Translations under genes and position numbers: made by a program
Part shown: piece by piece, positions 15,880 to 23,564 of the stretch
Numbering within the stretch: position 1 is the stretch's first letter
Layout: each line of letters starts with the position of its first letter
Notes under the pieces: model-generated
Database searches by the model: none
Seen by the model: the letters and a program-made list of their open reading frames with translations, nothing else
Told to the model about the DNA's origin: nothing
Assembly (NCBI RefSeq): GCF_013179555.1
Contig: NZ_JABMCR010000004.1
Coordinates: 1-46,727 of the forward strand
Length of the DNA: 46,727 nt
DNA from: Bacillus haikouensis
GTDB taxonomy: Bacteria > Bacillota > Bacilli > Bacillales > Bacillaceae_B
Reading direction: 5' to 3'

Positions 15880-16675
15880 GTTGATCTTCTCCTTTAAGTA
15901 AGTTGTATGTGATGCACATTGGTTTATTAGTTCGAGGGTCTCTTCCGATCGCAGCGTCAATTTGGAATACTTTCTTCAGGACTTCAGAGGTGATGACTTC
16001 TTCACAAGTACCGGCTTTGACGATTTCTCCCTCTTTGAGGGCGACGATGTAGTCGGCGAAGCGTGCTGCCTGATTCAAGTCATGAAGTACCATGACGATG
16101 GTCCGTCCCTGCTCTGCATTCAGTTTTTGCAGGAGTTCCAGTACTTCCAGCTGGTGAGCCATATCCAGGTATGTAGTCGGTTCATCAAGGAAAATGATAT
16201 CCGTTTCCTGAGCCAGAGCCATGGCAATCCACACACGCTGCCTTTGGCCTCCGGATAATGCGTCGACCTGTCTGTACTTAAAGTCAGAGGTACCTGTCAC
16301 TTCAAGTGCCCAATTGATGATGTCGTAATCTTTCTTGGACAGACGTCCCATCCCTTTTTGATGGGGGAAGCGTCCGTAGGAAACCAATTCCCCGACAGTC
16401 AACCCTCCTGCACTTTCAGGAGTCTGTGGAAGGATCGCCATTTTTTTGGCAAGTTCCTTCGTATTCCCTTTGGATATATTTTCACCATCCAATAGAACAT
16501 TGCCGGATTGGTGTGAAATGATGCGGGTAATCGCTTTCAGCAAAGTCGATTTTCCACAACCGTTCGATCCGATGATGGTGGTGATTTGTTTATCCGGTAT
16601 TTGAACGCTAAGATCTTTCACAATTAAGTGGTCACCATAGCCAATGTTTAATTCATCCGTATATAGGCGAACCAT
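15830..16675 (-). CDS. Fe(III)-siderophore ABC transporter ATP-binding protein
   Basis: A 281-residue ABC ATPase. Walker A is GSNGCGKSTLL, the signature is LSGGQRQRVWIAMALAQ and Walker B is IIFLDEPTTYLD, followed by the switch His in MVLHDLNQAARF. The FecE/FhuC-type ending DPRTNKPMCITYNLL is present, after which an extra tail of about 20 residues is read through the overlap with the next gene. It is the first gene of the minus-strand operon ATPase - binding protein - permease - permease. A sigma-A promoter with an overlapping Fur box lies upstream. The ATPase powers import through the FecCD dimer. Confidence 0.93.
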   Translation of the reverse strand: MVRLYTDELNIGYGDHLIVKDLSVQIPDKQITTIIGSNGCGKSTLLKAITRIISHQSGNVLLDGENISKGNTKELAKKMAILPQTPESAGGLTVGELVSYGRFPHQKGMGRLSKKDYDIINWALEVTGTSDFKYRQVDALSGGQRQRVWIAMALAQETDIIFLDEPTTYLDMAHQLEVLELLQKLNAEQGRTIVMVLHDLNQAARFADYIVALKEGEIVKAGTCEEVITSEVLKKVFQIDAAIGRDPRTNKPMCITYNLLKGEDQHEKMDDSIYSAVGAIS

Positions 16676-16706
16676 GTTGAGCCCTCCATTTATTATTGGA
16701 ATTTAA

Positions 16707-16721
16707 TGATAACGATTCTCA
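16707..16721 (-). promoter_or_regulatory. Fur box of the siderophore transporter operon
   Basis: TGATAACGATTCTCA matches the 7-1-7 Fur consensus TGATAATNATTATCA at 12 of 14 defined positions, and the flanking CATTCTCG extends it. It lies between the -10 of the minus-strand promoter and the ATPase start. Confidence 0.85.
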
Positions 16722-16736
16722 TTCTCGAACAATACC

Positions 16737-16765
16737 ATACTATAATTCTTTTTTACCAATGTCAA
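16737..16765 (-). promoter_or_regulatory. Sigma-A promoter of the siderophore transporter operon
   Basis: On the minus strand TTGACA (16765-16760) and TAGTAT (16742-16737) with a 17-base spacer; the Fur box follows about 15 bases downstream, so iron-loaded Fur would block initiation. Confidence 0.75.
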
Positions 16766-16777
16766 TAGAATTTTTCA

Positions 16778-16806
16778 TTGTCACATCGAAGAAAAAGAGG
16801 TAGTAT
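16778..16806 (+). promoter_or_regulatory. Sigma-A promoter of the flavoprotein reductase gene
   Basis: TTGTCA at 16778-16783 and TAGTAT at 16801-16806 with a 17-base spacer, divergent from the siderophore promoter and followed closely by a Fur box. Confidence 0.7.
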
Positions 16807-16811
16807 GTAAT

Positions 16812-16826
16812 TGAGAATGATAATCA
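16812..16826 (+). promoter_or_regulatory. Fur box of the flavoprotein reductase gene
   Basis: TGAGAATGATAATCA matches TGATAATNATTATCA at 12 of 14 defined positions and overlaps the expected transcription start. Confidence 0.85.
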
Positions 16827-16856
16827 ATAGTGATTGATTGCGGGGAGTGGACGGAC

Positions 16857-17909
16857 ATGAAAGGGCATGAATTATTTGATGTAACGATAATCGGAGGAGG
16901 TCCGGCAGGGCTTTACTCTGCTTTTTACAGCGGTCTTAGAGAAATGAAAACAAAGATCATAGAGTATCAGCCGATGTTAGGCGGGAAAATACATGTATAT
17001 CCGGAGAAAATGATTTGGGATGTAGGGGGACTGACCCCTACACCAGGAGCGGAACTGATCAAGCAGCTCGTTCAGCAAGGGCTGACCTTCGATCCGGAAG
17101 TTGTGCTGAATGAAAAGGTAGAAAGCATTACACGTAATGAGGAAGGCTTGTTCATTCTTGAGGGGTCTTCAGGACAGAAGCATTTCTCTAAGAGTGTCAT
17201 TGTGGCTGTTGGAAGTGGAATCATCAATCCTCAGAAGCTTGATATTGAAGGTGCTGAGCGCTTTGAAGTTTCTAATTTGCATTATACAGTGAAGTCGTTG
17301 AAAAGTTTTAAAGACAGGACAGTCGTTATCTCCGGCGGCGGGAATTCGGCAGTGGACTGGGCAAATGAGTTGGAACCGATCGCTAAAAAGGTGTATGTAA
17401 CGTATCGAAAAGAAGCACTGAATGGCCACGAAGCCCAATGTGCCCAGCTGTTAAACAGCTCTGCCGAATGTTTGTTTCATACATCGATAACCAAGCTGAT
17501 GGCGGATGGTGATCATGAACGGATTGAAAAGGTACAGTTGACGAATCACCAGACGGGAGAAGTATCCTATCTTGATATCGATGAAGTGATCATCAATCAC
17601 GGTTATGAAATTGATGCATCTTTGCTGAAGAACAGCAGCTTGAATGTTAAAATGGTGAATGATTTCTACATTGAAGGGACGTCCACAAGCGATTCGTCCA
17701 TTGAAGGTCTGTATGCTGCAGGTGATATCCTGATGCATGAAGGAAAGGTAAACTTGATCGCTGGAGCTTTCCAGGATGCGGCCAATGCTGTCAATAGAGC
17801 CAAGAAATACATTCAGCCTGAAGCGGATAAAATAGCGATGGTGTCATCCCATAACGATGTCTTCAAAAAGAAAAATAGAGAACTTGTCAAAAAGATGATG
17901 GTGAACTGA
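16857..17909 (+). CDS. Ferredoxin/flavodoxin-NADP reductase-like flavoprotein (YcgT/YumC type)
   Basis: A 350-residue thioredoxin-reductase-fold protein. It has an N-terminal FAD motif (IIGGGPAGLYSAFYSGLREM), the NADPH-binding motif in the middle (VVISGGGNSAVDWANELEP) and a C-terminal FAD motif (GLYAAGDILMHEG). It lacks the CXXC pair of true thioredoxin reductases, which places it with the ferredoxin-NADP reductases of the YumC/YcgT kind. The frame opens at GTG 16830, too near the Fur box; ATG 16857 with GGGGAG nine bases upstream is preferred. Fur control and divergence from a siderophore importer suggest it supplies electrons for reducing ferric siderophore in the cytosol; B. subtilis ycgT is, to my knowledge, a Fur target. 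The role is inference; the fold is sure. Confidence 0.88.
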   Translation: MKGHELFDVTIIGGGPAGLYSAFYSGLREMKTKIIEYQPMLGGKIHVYPEKMIWDVGGLTPTPGAELIKQLVQQGLTFDPEVVLNEKVESITRNEEGLFILEGSSGQKHFSKSVIVAVGSGIINPQKLDIEGAERFEVSNLHYTVKSLKSFKDRTVVISGGGNSAVDWANELEPIAKKVYVTYRKEALNGHEAQCAQLLNSSAECLFHTSITKLMADGDHERIEKVQLTNHQTGEVSYLDIDEVIINHGYEIDASLLKNSSLNVKMVNDFYIEGTSTSDSSIEGLYAAGDILMHEGKVNLIAGAFQDAANAVNRAKKYIQPEADKIAMVSSHNDVFKKKNRELVKKMMVN

Positions 17910-17984
17910 ACGGCCGGTTCTCCAGCAGGATGACAGTGATCAACTAGCCATCATTTGGGATGCTCCGGAAAATATGGTCAAATA

Positions 17985-18020
17985 AAAAAGATGCTTACTC
18001 CTCGCAGTAAGCATCTTTTT
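17985..18020 (+). terminator. Bidirectional intrinsic terminator
   Basis: AAAAAGATGCTTACT at 17985-17999 pairs with AGTAAGCATCTTTTT at 18006-18020. It serves the reductase gene and the convergent terC gene. Confidence 0.92.
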
Positions 18021-18025
18021 AACTA

Positions 18026-18751
18026 TCAATTTGCCTCGTGAAGTCTTTCTTCTGAAACGGAACCGGCAGATTTCTTATTGACAAGATAACCGATCAACAG
18101 GACAGCAGCTGTCAGGCCGAATGAAATTACATAAGTTGCAGGTCCGTGGTGGATGTTCAGAAGATTCATGAATTGATGATCTCCGACAATCATTTCTCCT
18201 GCAGTATATGCCAGGATCCCAGCACCTAAATAGGCTATCCAGCGATATTTCTCAAGTACTTTCACAATCGCCTTTGATCCGAAAATCATGATAGGGATAG
18301 AAATAAATACACCGAGTGCGATCATCCCAAGATGACCATGCGCAGCACCAGCAACAGCCACAACATTATCAAGGCTCATCACTGCATCTGCCAGAATGAT
18401 GGTTGTAATCGCTTGTTTCATTCCTGTGTGAGACTTGATATCAGCTTCCCCTTCTTCTTCCACCAATACTTTATAAGCAATCCATAAAAGTAGAATTCCA
18501 CCTATCAAGTGCACAAAAGGAATCTTCAGCAAGTACACAATGATTGCAGCGAATAGAATACGTAAAATGACGGCACCTGCAGTACCCCAAAAGATGGCTT
18601 TGTTTTGAAGCTCTTTGGGCAAGCCCCTTGTAGCCATAGCGATGACGATCGCATTGTCTCCTGACAGGATTATATCAATCGCAATGATTTTTAACAGGGC
18701 AATGACGGCACCTGATGAAATTGCAAGCCCCAATGGAAATAGAAAATCCAT
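18026..18751 (-). CDS. TerC-family integral membrane protein (YjbE/YceF-like metal exporter)
   Basis: A 241-residue protein with about seven helices and the two TerC signature segments: DIILSGDNAIVIAMATRGLP near the start and LADAVMSLDNVVAVAGAAHG in the middle, whose Asp/Asn residues are thought to bind a divalent metal. Related Bacillus proteins protect against manganese excess, in part by loading secreted enzymes. The start has AGGAGG seven bases upstream. I looked for a manganese (yybP-ykoY) riboswitch in the 217 bases upstream and found no matching motif. It stands alone with its own shared terminator. Confidence 0.88.
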   Translation of the reverse strand: MDFLFPLGLAISSGAVIALLKIIAIDIILSGDNAIVIAMATRGLPKELQNKAIFWGTAGAVILRILFAAIIVYLLKIPFVHLIGGILLLWIAYKVLVEEEGEADIKSHTGMKQAITTIILADAVMSLDNVVAVAGAAHGHLGMIALGVFISIPIMIFGSKAIVKVLEKYRWIAYLGAGILAYTAGEMIVGDHQFMNLLNIHHGPATYVISFGLTAAVLLIGYLVNKKSAGSVSEERLHEAN

Positions 18752-18904
18752 GATGGTTCCTCCTCGTTTCTAGTAAACATGTATATTTAAAACAACTTTC
18801 TTAGTTTAACATAAAAAAAACATTCGTGAAGGTAGTTTAGAAGACTGTAAGGAGGCCCCTTGCATTTCTGAAGGGAAAAGACCGTGTTACTTTGAAAATC
18901 AGTG

Positions 18905-18929
18905 GTTTTAAACATCCTGAAAGTGGTAA
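18905..18929 (+). promoter_or_regulatory. Possible sigma-B-like promoter of the ion channel gene
   Basis: GTTTTA at 18905-18910 and TGGTAA at 18924-18929, 13 bases apart, fit the sigma-B pattern with one mismatch in the -10 (T for G). It lies 40 bases before the TTG start. Weak support. Confidence 0.35.
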
Positions 18930-18968
18930 ATAAAGAACGGATTAAAGATTAAGGAGGCATCTTCAGTT

Positions 18969-19367
18969 TTGGGTAATCTGCTAGTAGTAGGAGCAATCAT
19001 ATTCATTCTCATTAACTTAATCTATTTCTTTAAAAATAAAGAATTCAGATACAGTTACTTCAGTGCAAAGATGTTCTATAAACTTTTCTTCGTGCTGATG
19101 GGAGTTATGATTGCATTTGCCGTCCTTTATTATGGATTGGGCATGAATGGTACCGTATTGCGATACAGCGTGCCGGATGGACAGCCAGTCACCCACTCCT
19201 TTTCCAATTACCTGTATTTCAGCGGGGTGACGATCTTGGCGGTAGGATACGGGGACTTTCTTCCAGTAGGTCATTTACGCTTCTTCGCCCTTATGGAAGC
19301 AGCCATCGGACTCCTGCTCCCATCCGCCTACTTCATGAAAATGCTCAATTCCAAAGATAGAGAATAG
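18969..19367 (+). CDS. Two-helix potassium channel family protein
   Basis: A 132-residue protein with helices at about residues 4-20 and 35-58, a re-entrant pore loop and a last helix. The filter reads TILAVGYGDFLP, equivalent to the K+ channel TVGYGD motif, and the outer helix follows at once. This is the Ion_trans_2 / KcsA-like layout with no cytoplasmic RCK domain. The start is a TTG with AAGGAGG 11 bases upstream; no ATG is available before the first helix. It acts as an ion pore in the membrane, probably as a tetramer. A strong hairpin follows the stop codon. Confidence 0.8.
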   Translation: MGNLLVVGAIIFILINLIYFFKNKEFRYSYFSAKMFYKLFFVLMGVMIAFAVLYYGLGMNGTVLRYSVPDGQPVTHSFSNYLYFSGVTILAVGYGDFLPVGHLRFFALMEAAIGLLLPSAYFMKMLNSKDRE

Positions 19368-19372
19368 CTTAA

Positions 19373-19419
19373 TTGAAGGCCCTTCCCACGCTGTCATTAA
19401 GCAACGGAAGGGCCTTCAA
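19373..19419 (+). terminator. Strong hairpin without a clear T-run
   Basis: TTGAAGGCCCTTCC at 19373-19386 pairs perfectly with GGAAGGGCCTTCAA at 19406-19419 (14 bp). No run of T follows, so it may be a weak terminator or an mRNA 3' end stabiliser after the channel gene. Confidence 0.6.
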
Positions 19420-19509
19420 ATATGTTTAATAATGTCACTTGAGATGTTACGGGAAGGTACATACAATAATGAAGAAAGAAGAAACTTGATCGGAGAAGGG
19501 AGCAGGCAA

Positions 19510-19893
19510 GTGAAAAGTCTTCAGAAAGGTCTTTTTATCGCATTGGGGTTTGTTTTCATGACAATCGCAATCATCGGCATCGTGCTTCCGCTTATCCCTA
19601 CTACACCGCTCTTATTATTGGCTTCCTACTTTTTTGTAAAAGGCTCACAGCGATTTGAAATCTGGTTCAAAGATACAGGTGTATATAAAAAGCATTTGGA
19701 GGGGTTTGTCCAGAATCGTTCCATGACGCTCCGCCAAAAGATCACTCTTATGGCATTTTCGGATGTGATGATCATGATCCCACTGTTTATGACGGATAAA
19801 ATCCTCGTGAAGGCGATACTGAGCCTGATCATTATGTATAAGCATTATTATTTTATTTTCAGAATAAAGACGGTTAAGATCCGAAGTTACTAA
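19510..19893 (+). CDS. DUF454 (YbaN family) inner-membrane protein
   Basis: A 127-residue protein with a conserved N-terminal block: FMTIAIIGIVLPLIPTTPLL followed by LLASYFFVKGSQRFEIWF, which is the YbaN/DUF454 signature, then two more helices. The frame is open from 19432, but only the GTG at 19510 has a good site (GGGAG seven bases before), and the shorter form is the family's normal length; the 26 extra upstream residues are polar and would begin just after the hairpin. Function of the family is unknown. Confidence 0.85.
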   Translation: MKSLQKGLFIALGFVFMTIAIIGIVLPLIPTTPLLLLASYFFVKGSQRFEIWFKDTGVYKKHLEGFVQNRSMTLRQKITLMAFSDVMIMIPLFMTDKILVKAILSLIIMYKHYYFIFRIKTVKIRSY

Positions 19894-19916
19894 ATTGGCT
19901 GTTAACAAGTAATGTG

Positions 19917-19965
19917 AAAAAGCACATCCCCTATGGCACGAAGTGTCAAATGGGATATGCTTTTT
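19917..19965 (+). terminator. Bidirectional intrinsic terminator
   Basis: AAAAAGCACATCCC at 19917-19930 pairs with GGGATATGCTTTTT at 19952-19965 (one mismatch or wobble), serving the DUF454 gene and the convergent minus-strand pair. Confidence 0.85.
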
Positions 19966-19978
19966 TAAAACTTTCAAA

Positions 19979-20419
19979 TTACCACAAATCTGGCTTGATT
20001 ACCATAAACCAAAGCATCGCGAGAAGAAGGATGAGGTAAGTCAAAATGGTTCGCTTCAACTTTGCGATCAAAGGTTCCCGTTCTTCTTGATCATCGTCAA
20101 ACTTTCTGAGCGTCGGGGAAAAAGCACGTGCCAGAAAGAATAGTGAGCAGAACATGATGAGGAGTGTCATGACGATCCAGGGGGTATCCCAAGACCAGGG
20201 ACCTAATATGACTAAGAGGATCCCTGATCCCACAAGCACATGTCCAGCGTGTTTGGATAATCTCACAGTAAAACGGAATGTATCCAGGTACGAAGTCATT
20301 TCTTTTCCTGAAGCAATACGAAGCTTCTTGATCATCGGCAGTAAAATAAAAAATGGACCGATGGAAGCTACTACACTCAGAACGTGCAGATAAATAATGA
20401 TACGATAATATAGTTCCAT
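19979..20419 (-). CDS. Four-helix membrane protein, unknown (DUF2269-like)
   Basis: A 146-residue protein with four hydrophobic helices (about residues 5-27, 58-75, 80-98 and 124-142) and a charged loop between helices 3 and 4. The first helix carries LHVLSVVASIGPFF, and a RLSKHAGHVLVGSGILLV block precedes the second, reminiscent of small DUF2269 or CopD-like membrane proteins with conserved His residues. The start has only a weak site (TAGGTC), but it lies nine bases after the stop of the ASCH gene, so it is probably translated by coupling. Function unknown. Confidence 0.7.
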   Translation of the reverse strand: MELYYRIIIYLHVLSVVASIGPFFILLPMIKKLRIASGKEMTSYLDTFRFTVRLSKHAGHVLVGSGILLVILGPWSWDTPWIVMTLLIMFCSLFFLARAFSPTLRKFDDDQEEREPLIAKLKRTILTYLILLLAMLWFMVIKPDLW

Positions 20420-20428
20420 TTAACTGAC

Positions 20429-20767
20429 CTAGTCGTTTACGGCACTGAATTCATGTACCCAGACTCTCATTTTTGGATGCCAAGGCATTCCCGGATGGTA
20501 GGAGAGAATGGTTTCCTTGTATTCTTCCACTGTTTGAAAGCCTTCCTGCCGCGCATGTTCATCAGTCAATTCTCCAAGAGATTGCGAATATACTTTATCC
20601 ACTATGTACTTTTTGCCCTGCAATTCCATAATTTCTCCTACATCTGCATAGCGTCCGTTACGGCGTGTTGCCGTCTTTTTCCCTCGAAGAACCTGTTCAA
20701 CGTCTTCCTCTTTTGTTACGAGACGATCGATGCTGCATGTTTTAGGCGGTAATTCTTGTTTATTCAT
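20429..20767 (-). CDS. ASCH-domain RNA-binding-like protein
   Basis: A 112-residue single-domain protein. LRGKKTATRRNGRYADVGEI is the characteristic ASCH/PUA-like start (the 'G.KT.TRR' motif and following beta strand), and PWHPKMRVWVHEF forms the C-terminal strand. ASCH proteins bind nucleic acids or modified nucleosides, and some act as amidohydrolases on acetylated cytidine; the target here is unknown. AAAGGAG precedes the ATG. It is the first gene of a two-gene minus-strand operon with the small membrane protein. Confidence 0.8.
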   Translation of the reverse strand: MNKQELPPKTCSIDRLVTKEEDVEQVLRGKKTATRRNGRYADVGEIMELQGKKYIVDKVYSQSLGELTDEHARQEGFQTVEEYKETILSYHPGMPWHPKMRVWVHEFSAVND

Positions 20768-20955
20768 AGTAAATCACTCCTTTCGCTATTCACTATAGCA
20801 TAAAGCGTTCTTTCAATCTCCTTATAATAAAAATATCTGAATGATTCAAATTTCTTACAGGAATTTGGCGATGCACCGTAGTAAAGAAGTAAAAGGGGTG
20901 ATATGATGAAATGAAAATGCAGGAACCATGACTGCAGAAATCTACAGAAAAGGTC

Positions 20956-21903
20956 TTGAGTACATTGAAAAAGTGGCAGACATACTTAGTATTGGTATTC
21001 ATCATGATGATTTGGGGATTCAATGTTCCCGCATTGAAAACATTGGTGACAGAATTCACCCCCGTAACGATTACATCACTGCGTATCTTTACGGCAGGGA
21101 TCACGGTATTTATCATTTTGGGAATCATGAAAAAAGTAAGAAGACCTACCAGACGGGAAAGCATCTTCATCATTGGCGGCGGGCTGTTGAATGTAGTGAG
21201 TCATCATTACTTTCTGTCTGTAGGTTTAACACAGACCACCTCCACTAATGGAGGTCTCATTCTGGGAACAGGTCCTTTGCTGACGGCACTGCTTGCTTCC
21301 ATCCTGCTAAGGAATCGGCCGACAGTCATCAAGGTCATTGGGTTTGTTCTCGGAGGAATCGGGGTTTCCATCATTGTTTTATCAGGTGGGGAAGGACTCG
21401 GAAACCTGAATGGCGGAGATGCGATGATCTTCATTTCCATATTCTCTCAAGCATTGAGTTTCATTATCATCAGCCGTGCAGCTAAAACGCTGGATCCCCG
21501 TTTATTAACTGGATATATGCTTATTTTCGGATCAGTGATTTTGTTCTTAATCGGCTTGGTAACAGAGCCGGGGGGACTTTCACAACTAAGTGGATCATCT
21601 CTTTGGATCTGGATGCTGTTTATCGCTTCGGCGATGATCGCGACAGCAGTGGGACATATGCTGTATAATCATTCGATCGGTCAGCTTGGGGCAGCCGAAA
21701 CTTCTATCTTTCTTAATCTCAATACGTTCTTCTCATTAATAGGGGCTGCATTATTCTTAGGCGAAAAAATAACTTCCCAACATTTACTAGGACTGCTTTT
21801 CATCATTTTAGGAGTCATTTTCGGGGCAGGGACACTGGAAGAAATGATTATCAAGAGGAAAAGGCAAAGGTTCTATACGAAACAACAGAAACGTCATATG
21901 TAA
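20956..21903 (+). CDS. EamA/DMT-family transporter
   Basis: A 315-residue protein with ten predicted helices arranged as two EamA repeats, for example MMIWGFNVPALKTLVTEFTP in the first and AETSIFLNLNTFFSLIGAAL in the second. The start is uncertain: no ATG exists before the first helix. TTG at 20956 and TTG at 20965 are candidates; the latter has AAAAGG at a better distance (11 bases) and gives MKKWQTYLVL. A micro-ORF (ATGATGAAATGA) lies just upstream. Substrate unknown; the family includes exporters of amino acids and metabolites. No operon partners. Confidence 0.82.
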   Translation: MSTLKKWQTYLVLVFIMMIWGFNVPALKTLVTEFTPVTITSLRIFTAGITVFIILGIMKKVRRPTRRESIFIIGGGLLNVVSHHYFLSVGLTQTTSTNGGLILGTGPLLTALLASILLRNRPTVIKVIGFVLGGIGVSIIVLSGGEGLGNLNGGDAMIFISIFSQALSFIIISRAAKTLDPRLLTGYMLIFGSVILFLIGLVTEPGGLSQLSGSSLWIWMLFIASAMIATAVGHMLYNHSIGQLGAAETSIFLNLNTFFSLIGAALFLGEKITSQHLLGLLFIILGVIFGAGTLEEMIIKRKRQRFYTKQQKRHM

Positions 21904-21907
21904 TGTT

Positions 21908-21940
21908 AAGTCTATTCACGATTGAGTGGATAGACTTTTT
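21908..21940 (+). terminator. Intrinsic terminator after the EamA gene
   Basis: AAGTCTATTCAC at 21908-21919 pairs with GTGGATAGACTT at 21926-21937 followed by more T residues. Confidence 0.85.
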
Positions 21941-22165
21941 ATTTGCCATGATACATCCACTCGTGTTGACTGCCGGATTTTAATAAGATGTGAAAGAATT
22001 AGAGGATTTTCCTCCGGGAATAAAGAATTATAGAAGTGAATATTGTGTAGTGATAAAGTCTTGGTTTTTTGCGGGGTGGCGTTTGGTGATACGGACTTAT
22101 GTCGCATCTGTATAAAACATTGGGCAGGGGACACATTATACCTAACATGACGGAGGTGTTGTTTG

Positions 22166-22309
22166 ATGGAAAATAAACCATTTCATTACGATGGAAGCAG
22201 CCAAATGACAGACGGTGCACCAACAGAGAATGAGCCATTTGAATTGACGGGGGAAATGAGAAAAAGTATCGGTGTTAATCCTTTCGAAGCGGTATCGGAG
22301 GAAAAGTAA
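22166..22309 (+). CDS. 47-aa acidic protein, unknown function
   Basis: ATG at 22166 with CGGAGGTG seven to eight bases upstream opens 47 codons (MENKPFHYDGSSQMTDGAPT...EEK). The protein is acidic, has no membrane segment or cysteine and is likely mostly unstructured. A clean terminator follows. The 260 bases upstream contain no other gene and no promoter I can name with confidence. I do not recognise the family. A frame on the opposite strand over the same bases has no ribosome binding site. Confidence 0.65.
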   Translation: MENKPFHYDGSSQMTDGAPTENEPFELTGEMRKSIGVNPFEAVSEEK

Positions 22310-22318
22310 GAAGAGGGG

Positions 22319-22348
22319 GTGCTGTCAGAGATGACAGCATCTTTTTTT
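22319..22348 (+). terminator. Intrinsic terminator after the 47-aa gene
   Basis: GTGCTGTCA at 22319-22327 pairs with TGACAGCAT at 22332-22340 (one wobble at the base), followed by seven T residues. Confidence 0.9.
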
Positions 22349-22477
22349 CATAACCATAAAGACTTGAGTTTGCTTTTGATGACATACTTGAATGGTATTT
22401 CCATTTCAGCGCATAGAATATCATTTTCTTCGCAAAATGAAATAGACAAATAAATTAATGCTAAGGAAGGGTATATC

Positions 22478-23113
22478 ATGACAAAATTATTGTATATCAC
22501 CGCACATCCGCATGACGATACTATGTCTTACAGTATGGCTGCAGCAAAAGCATTTATGGATACGTATAAAGAAGTGAATCCCAAAGATGAAATCGTACAT
22601 ATTGATTTGTATAAGGAACATATTCCGCATATTGACGCAGACGTGTTCAGCGGCTGGGGGAAGCTGCAGTCAGGTAAGGGGTTTGAAGAGCTGTCACCTG
22701 ATGAAAAGCAAAAGGTACAGCGGTTAAATGAGCTTTCAGATCAATTTATTAAGGGAGATAAATACGTATTTGTCACTCCTTTATGGAATTTCTCTTTTCC
22801 TCCCCTTATGAAAGCATACATTGATTCTGTGGCAGTAGCGGGAAAGAGCTTCAAATATACTCCGGAGGGGCCAGTCGGGCTTTTAACGGATAAGAAAGCT
22901 CTCCACATCCAGGCACGCGGCGGCATTTACTCGGAGGGGCCGGCTGCAGCGATGGAAATGGGCCACCGTTATCTCGATATCATCATGCAATTCTTCGGAG
23001 TTCCTTCGTTCCAGGGGCTATTTGTTGAGGGGCATGCAGCCATGCCTGATAAAGCAGCCGAGATCAAAGCTGACGGAATTGCCCGGGCAAAAGATATGGC
23101 TCATACATTTTAA
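22478..23113 (+). CDS. azoR: FMN-dependent NADH-azoreductase / quinone reductase
   Basis: A 211-residue flavodoxin-fold enzyme. The N-terminal [21 protein letters not shown] contains the FMN phosphate loop, [19 protein letters not shown] is the highly conserved flavin-contact segment, and the [20 protein letters not shown] loop completes the site. It reduces azo dyes and quinones by two-electron transfer from NADH, in the cytosol, and in Bacillus protects from quinone and thiol stress. Length matches B. subtilis AzoR2. The ATG has AAGGAAGGG about eight bases upstream. Monocistronic, with terminators on both sides. I saw no clear repressor operator in the 130 bases upstream. Confidence 0.93.
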   Translation: MTKLLYITAHPHDDTMSYSMAAAKAFMDTYKEVNPKDEIVHIDLYKEHIPHIDADVFSGWGKLQSGKGFEELSPDEKQKVQRLNELSDQFIKGDKYVFVTPLWNFSFPPLMKAYIDSVAVAGKSFKYTPEGPVGLLTDKKALHIQARGGIYSEGPAAAMEMGHRYLDIIMQFFGVPSFQGLFVEGHAAMPDKAAEIKADGIARAKDMAHTF

Positions 23114-23116
23114 ATG

Positions 23117-23158
23117 AAAAGCGCCTGAATTTCCGTTTCTGGAGGACAGGCGCTTTTT
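23117..23158 (+). terminator. Intrinsic terminator after azoR
   Basis: AAAAGCGCCTG at 23117-23127 pairs with CAGGCGCTTTT at 23147-23157, then a T. The stretch from here to 23561 holds no gene, only the tandem repeats below. Confidence 0.9.
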
Positions 23159-23192
23159 GATTTGATATGAAAGTAAAGTTCAATCTCTAGAA

Positions 23193-23316
23193 TTGTCCAG
23201 CTCCAGCGCCTAGCCCCTCGAGACGTTTCGGACCGCCCAATGAAGTCAAAGAGCGACTTCCCCGGCCGGTCCTAAAACGCTTGTCGGGCCTGACCAAGGC
23301 GCTTGCGCTTTTCTTA
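23193..23316 (+). repeat. 124-bp tandem repeat, copy 1
   Basis: Starts TTGTCCAGCTCCAGCGCC and ends CTTGCGCTTTTCTTA. It differs from copies 2 and 3 at six positions, five of them clustered in the GC-rich region after GCGACTTC. An internal hairpin (GAAGTC...GACTTC) and outer pairing of AGCGCC with GGCGCT suggest a structured element. Sequences starting this way are, to my recollection, dispersed in many Bacillaceae genomes. Confidence 0.9.
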
Positions 23317-23440
23317 TTGTCCAGCTCCAGCGCCTAGCCCCTCGAGACGTTTCGGACCGTCCAATGAAGTCAAAGAGCGACTTCACGGGCCGGCCCTCCA
23401 ACGCTTGTCGGGCCTGACCAAGGCGCTTGCGCTTTTCTTA
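23317..23440 (+). repeat. 124-bp tandem repeat, copy 2
   Basis: Directly abuts copy 1 head to tail and is identical over its full length to copy 3 by eye, implying a recent duplication. Confidence 0.92.
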
Positions 23441-23564
23441 TTGTCCAGCTCCAGCGCCTAGCCCCTCGAGACGTTTCGGACCGTCCAATGAAGTCAAAGA
23501 GCGACTTCACGGGCCGGCCCTCCAACGCTTGTCGGGCCTGACCAAGGCGCTTGCGCTTTTCTTA
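23441..23564 (+). repeat. 124-bp tandem repeat, copy 3
   Basis: Identical to copy 2. Its last three bases (TTA, 23562-23564) are the stop codon of the minus-strand MFS gene, so the array ends exactly at that gene's terminus. Confidence 0.92.

Noticed and set aside
18752-18968. Possible manganese (yybP-ykoY) riboswitch upstream of the TerC gene
   Set aside because: Expected because some TerC genes carry it, but the conserved motifs are not found on either strand.
20928-21248. Plus-strand 106-codon frame overlapping the EamA gene
   Set aside because: It has an ATG, but the composition is that of an out-of-frame reading and the EamA frame beneath it is clear.
23193-23564. CRISPR array
   Set aside because: The repeats are 124 bp, directly abutting, with no spacers and no cas genes.
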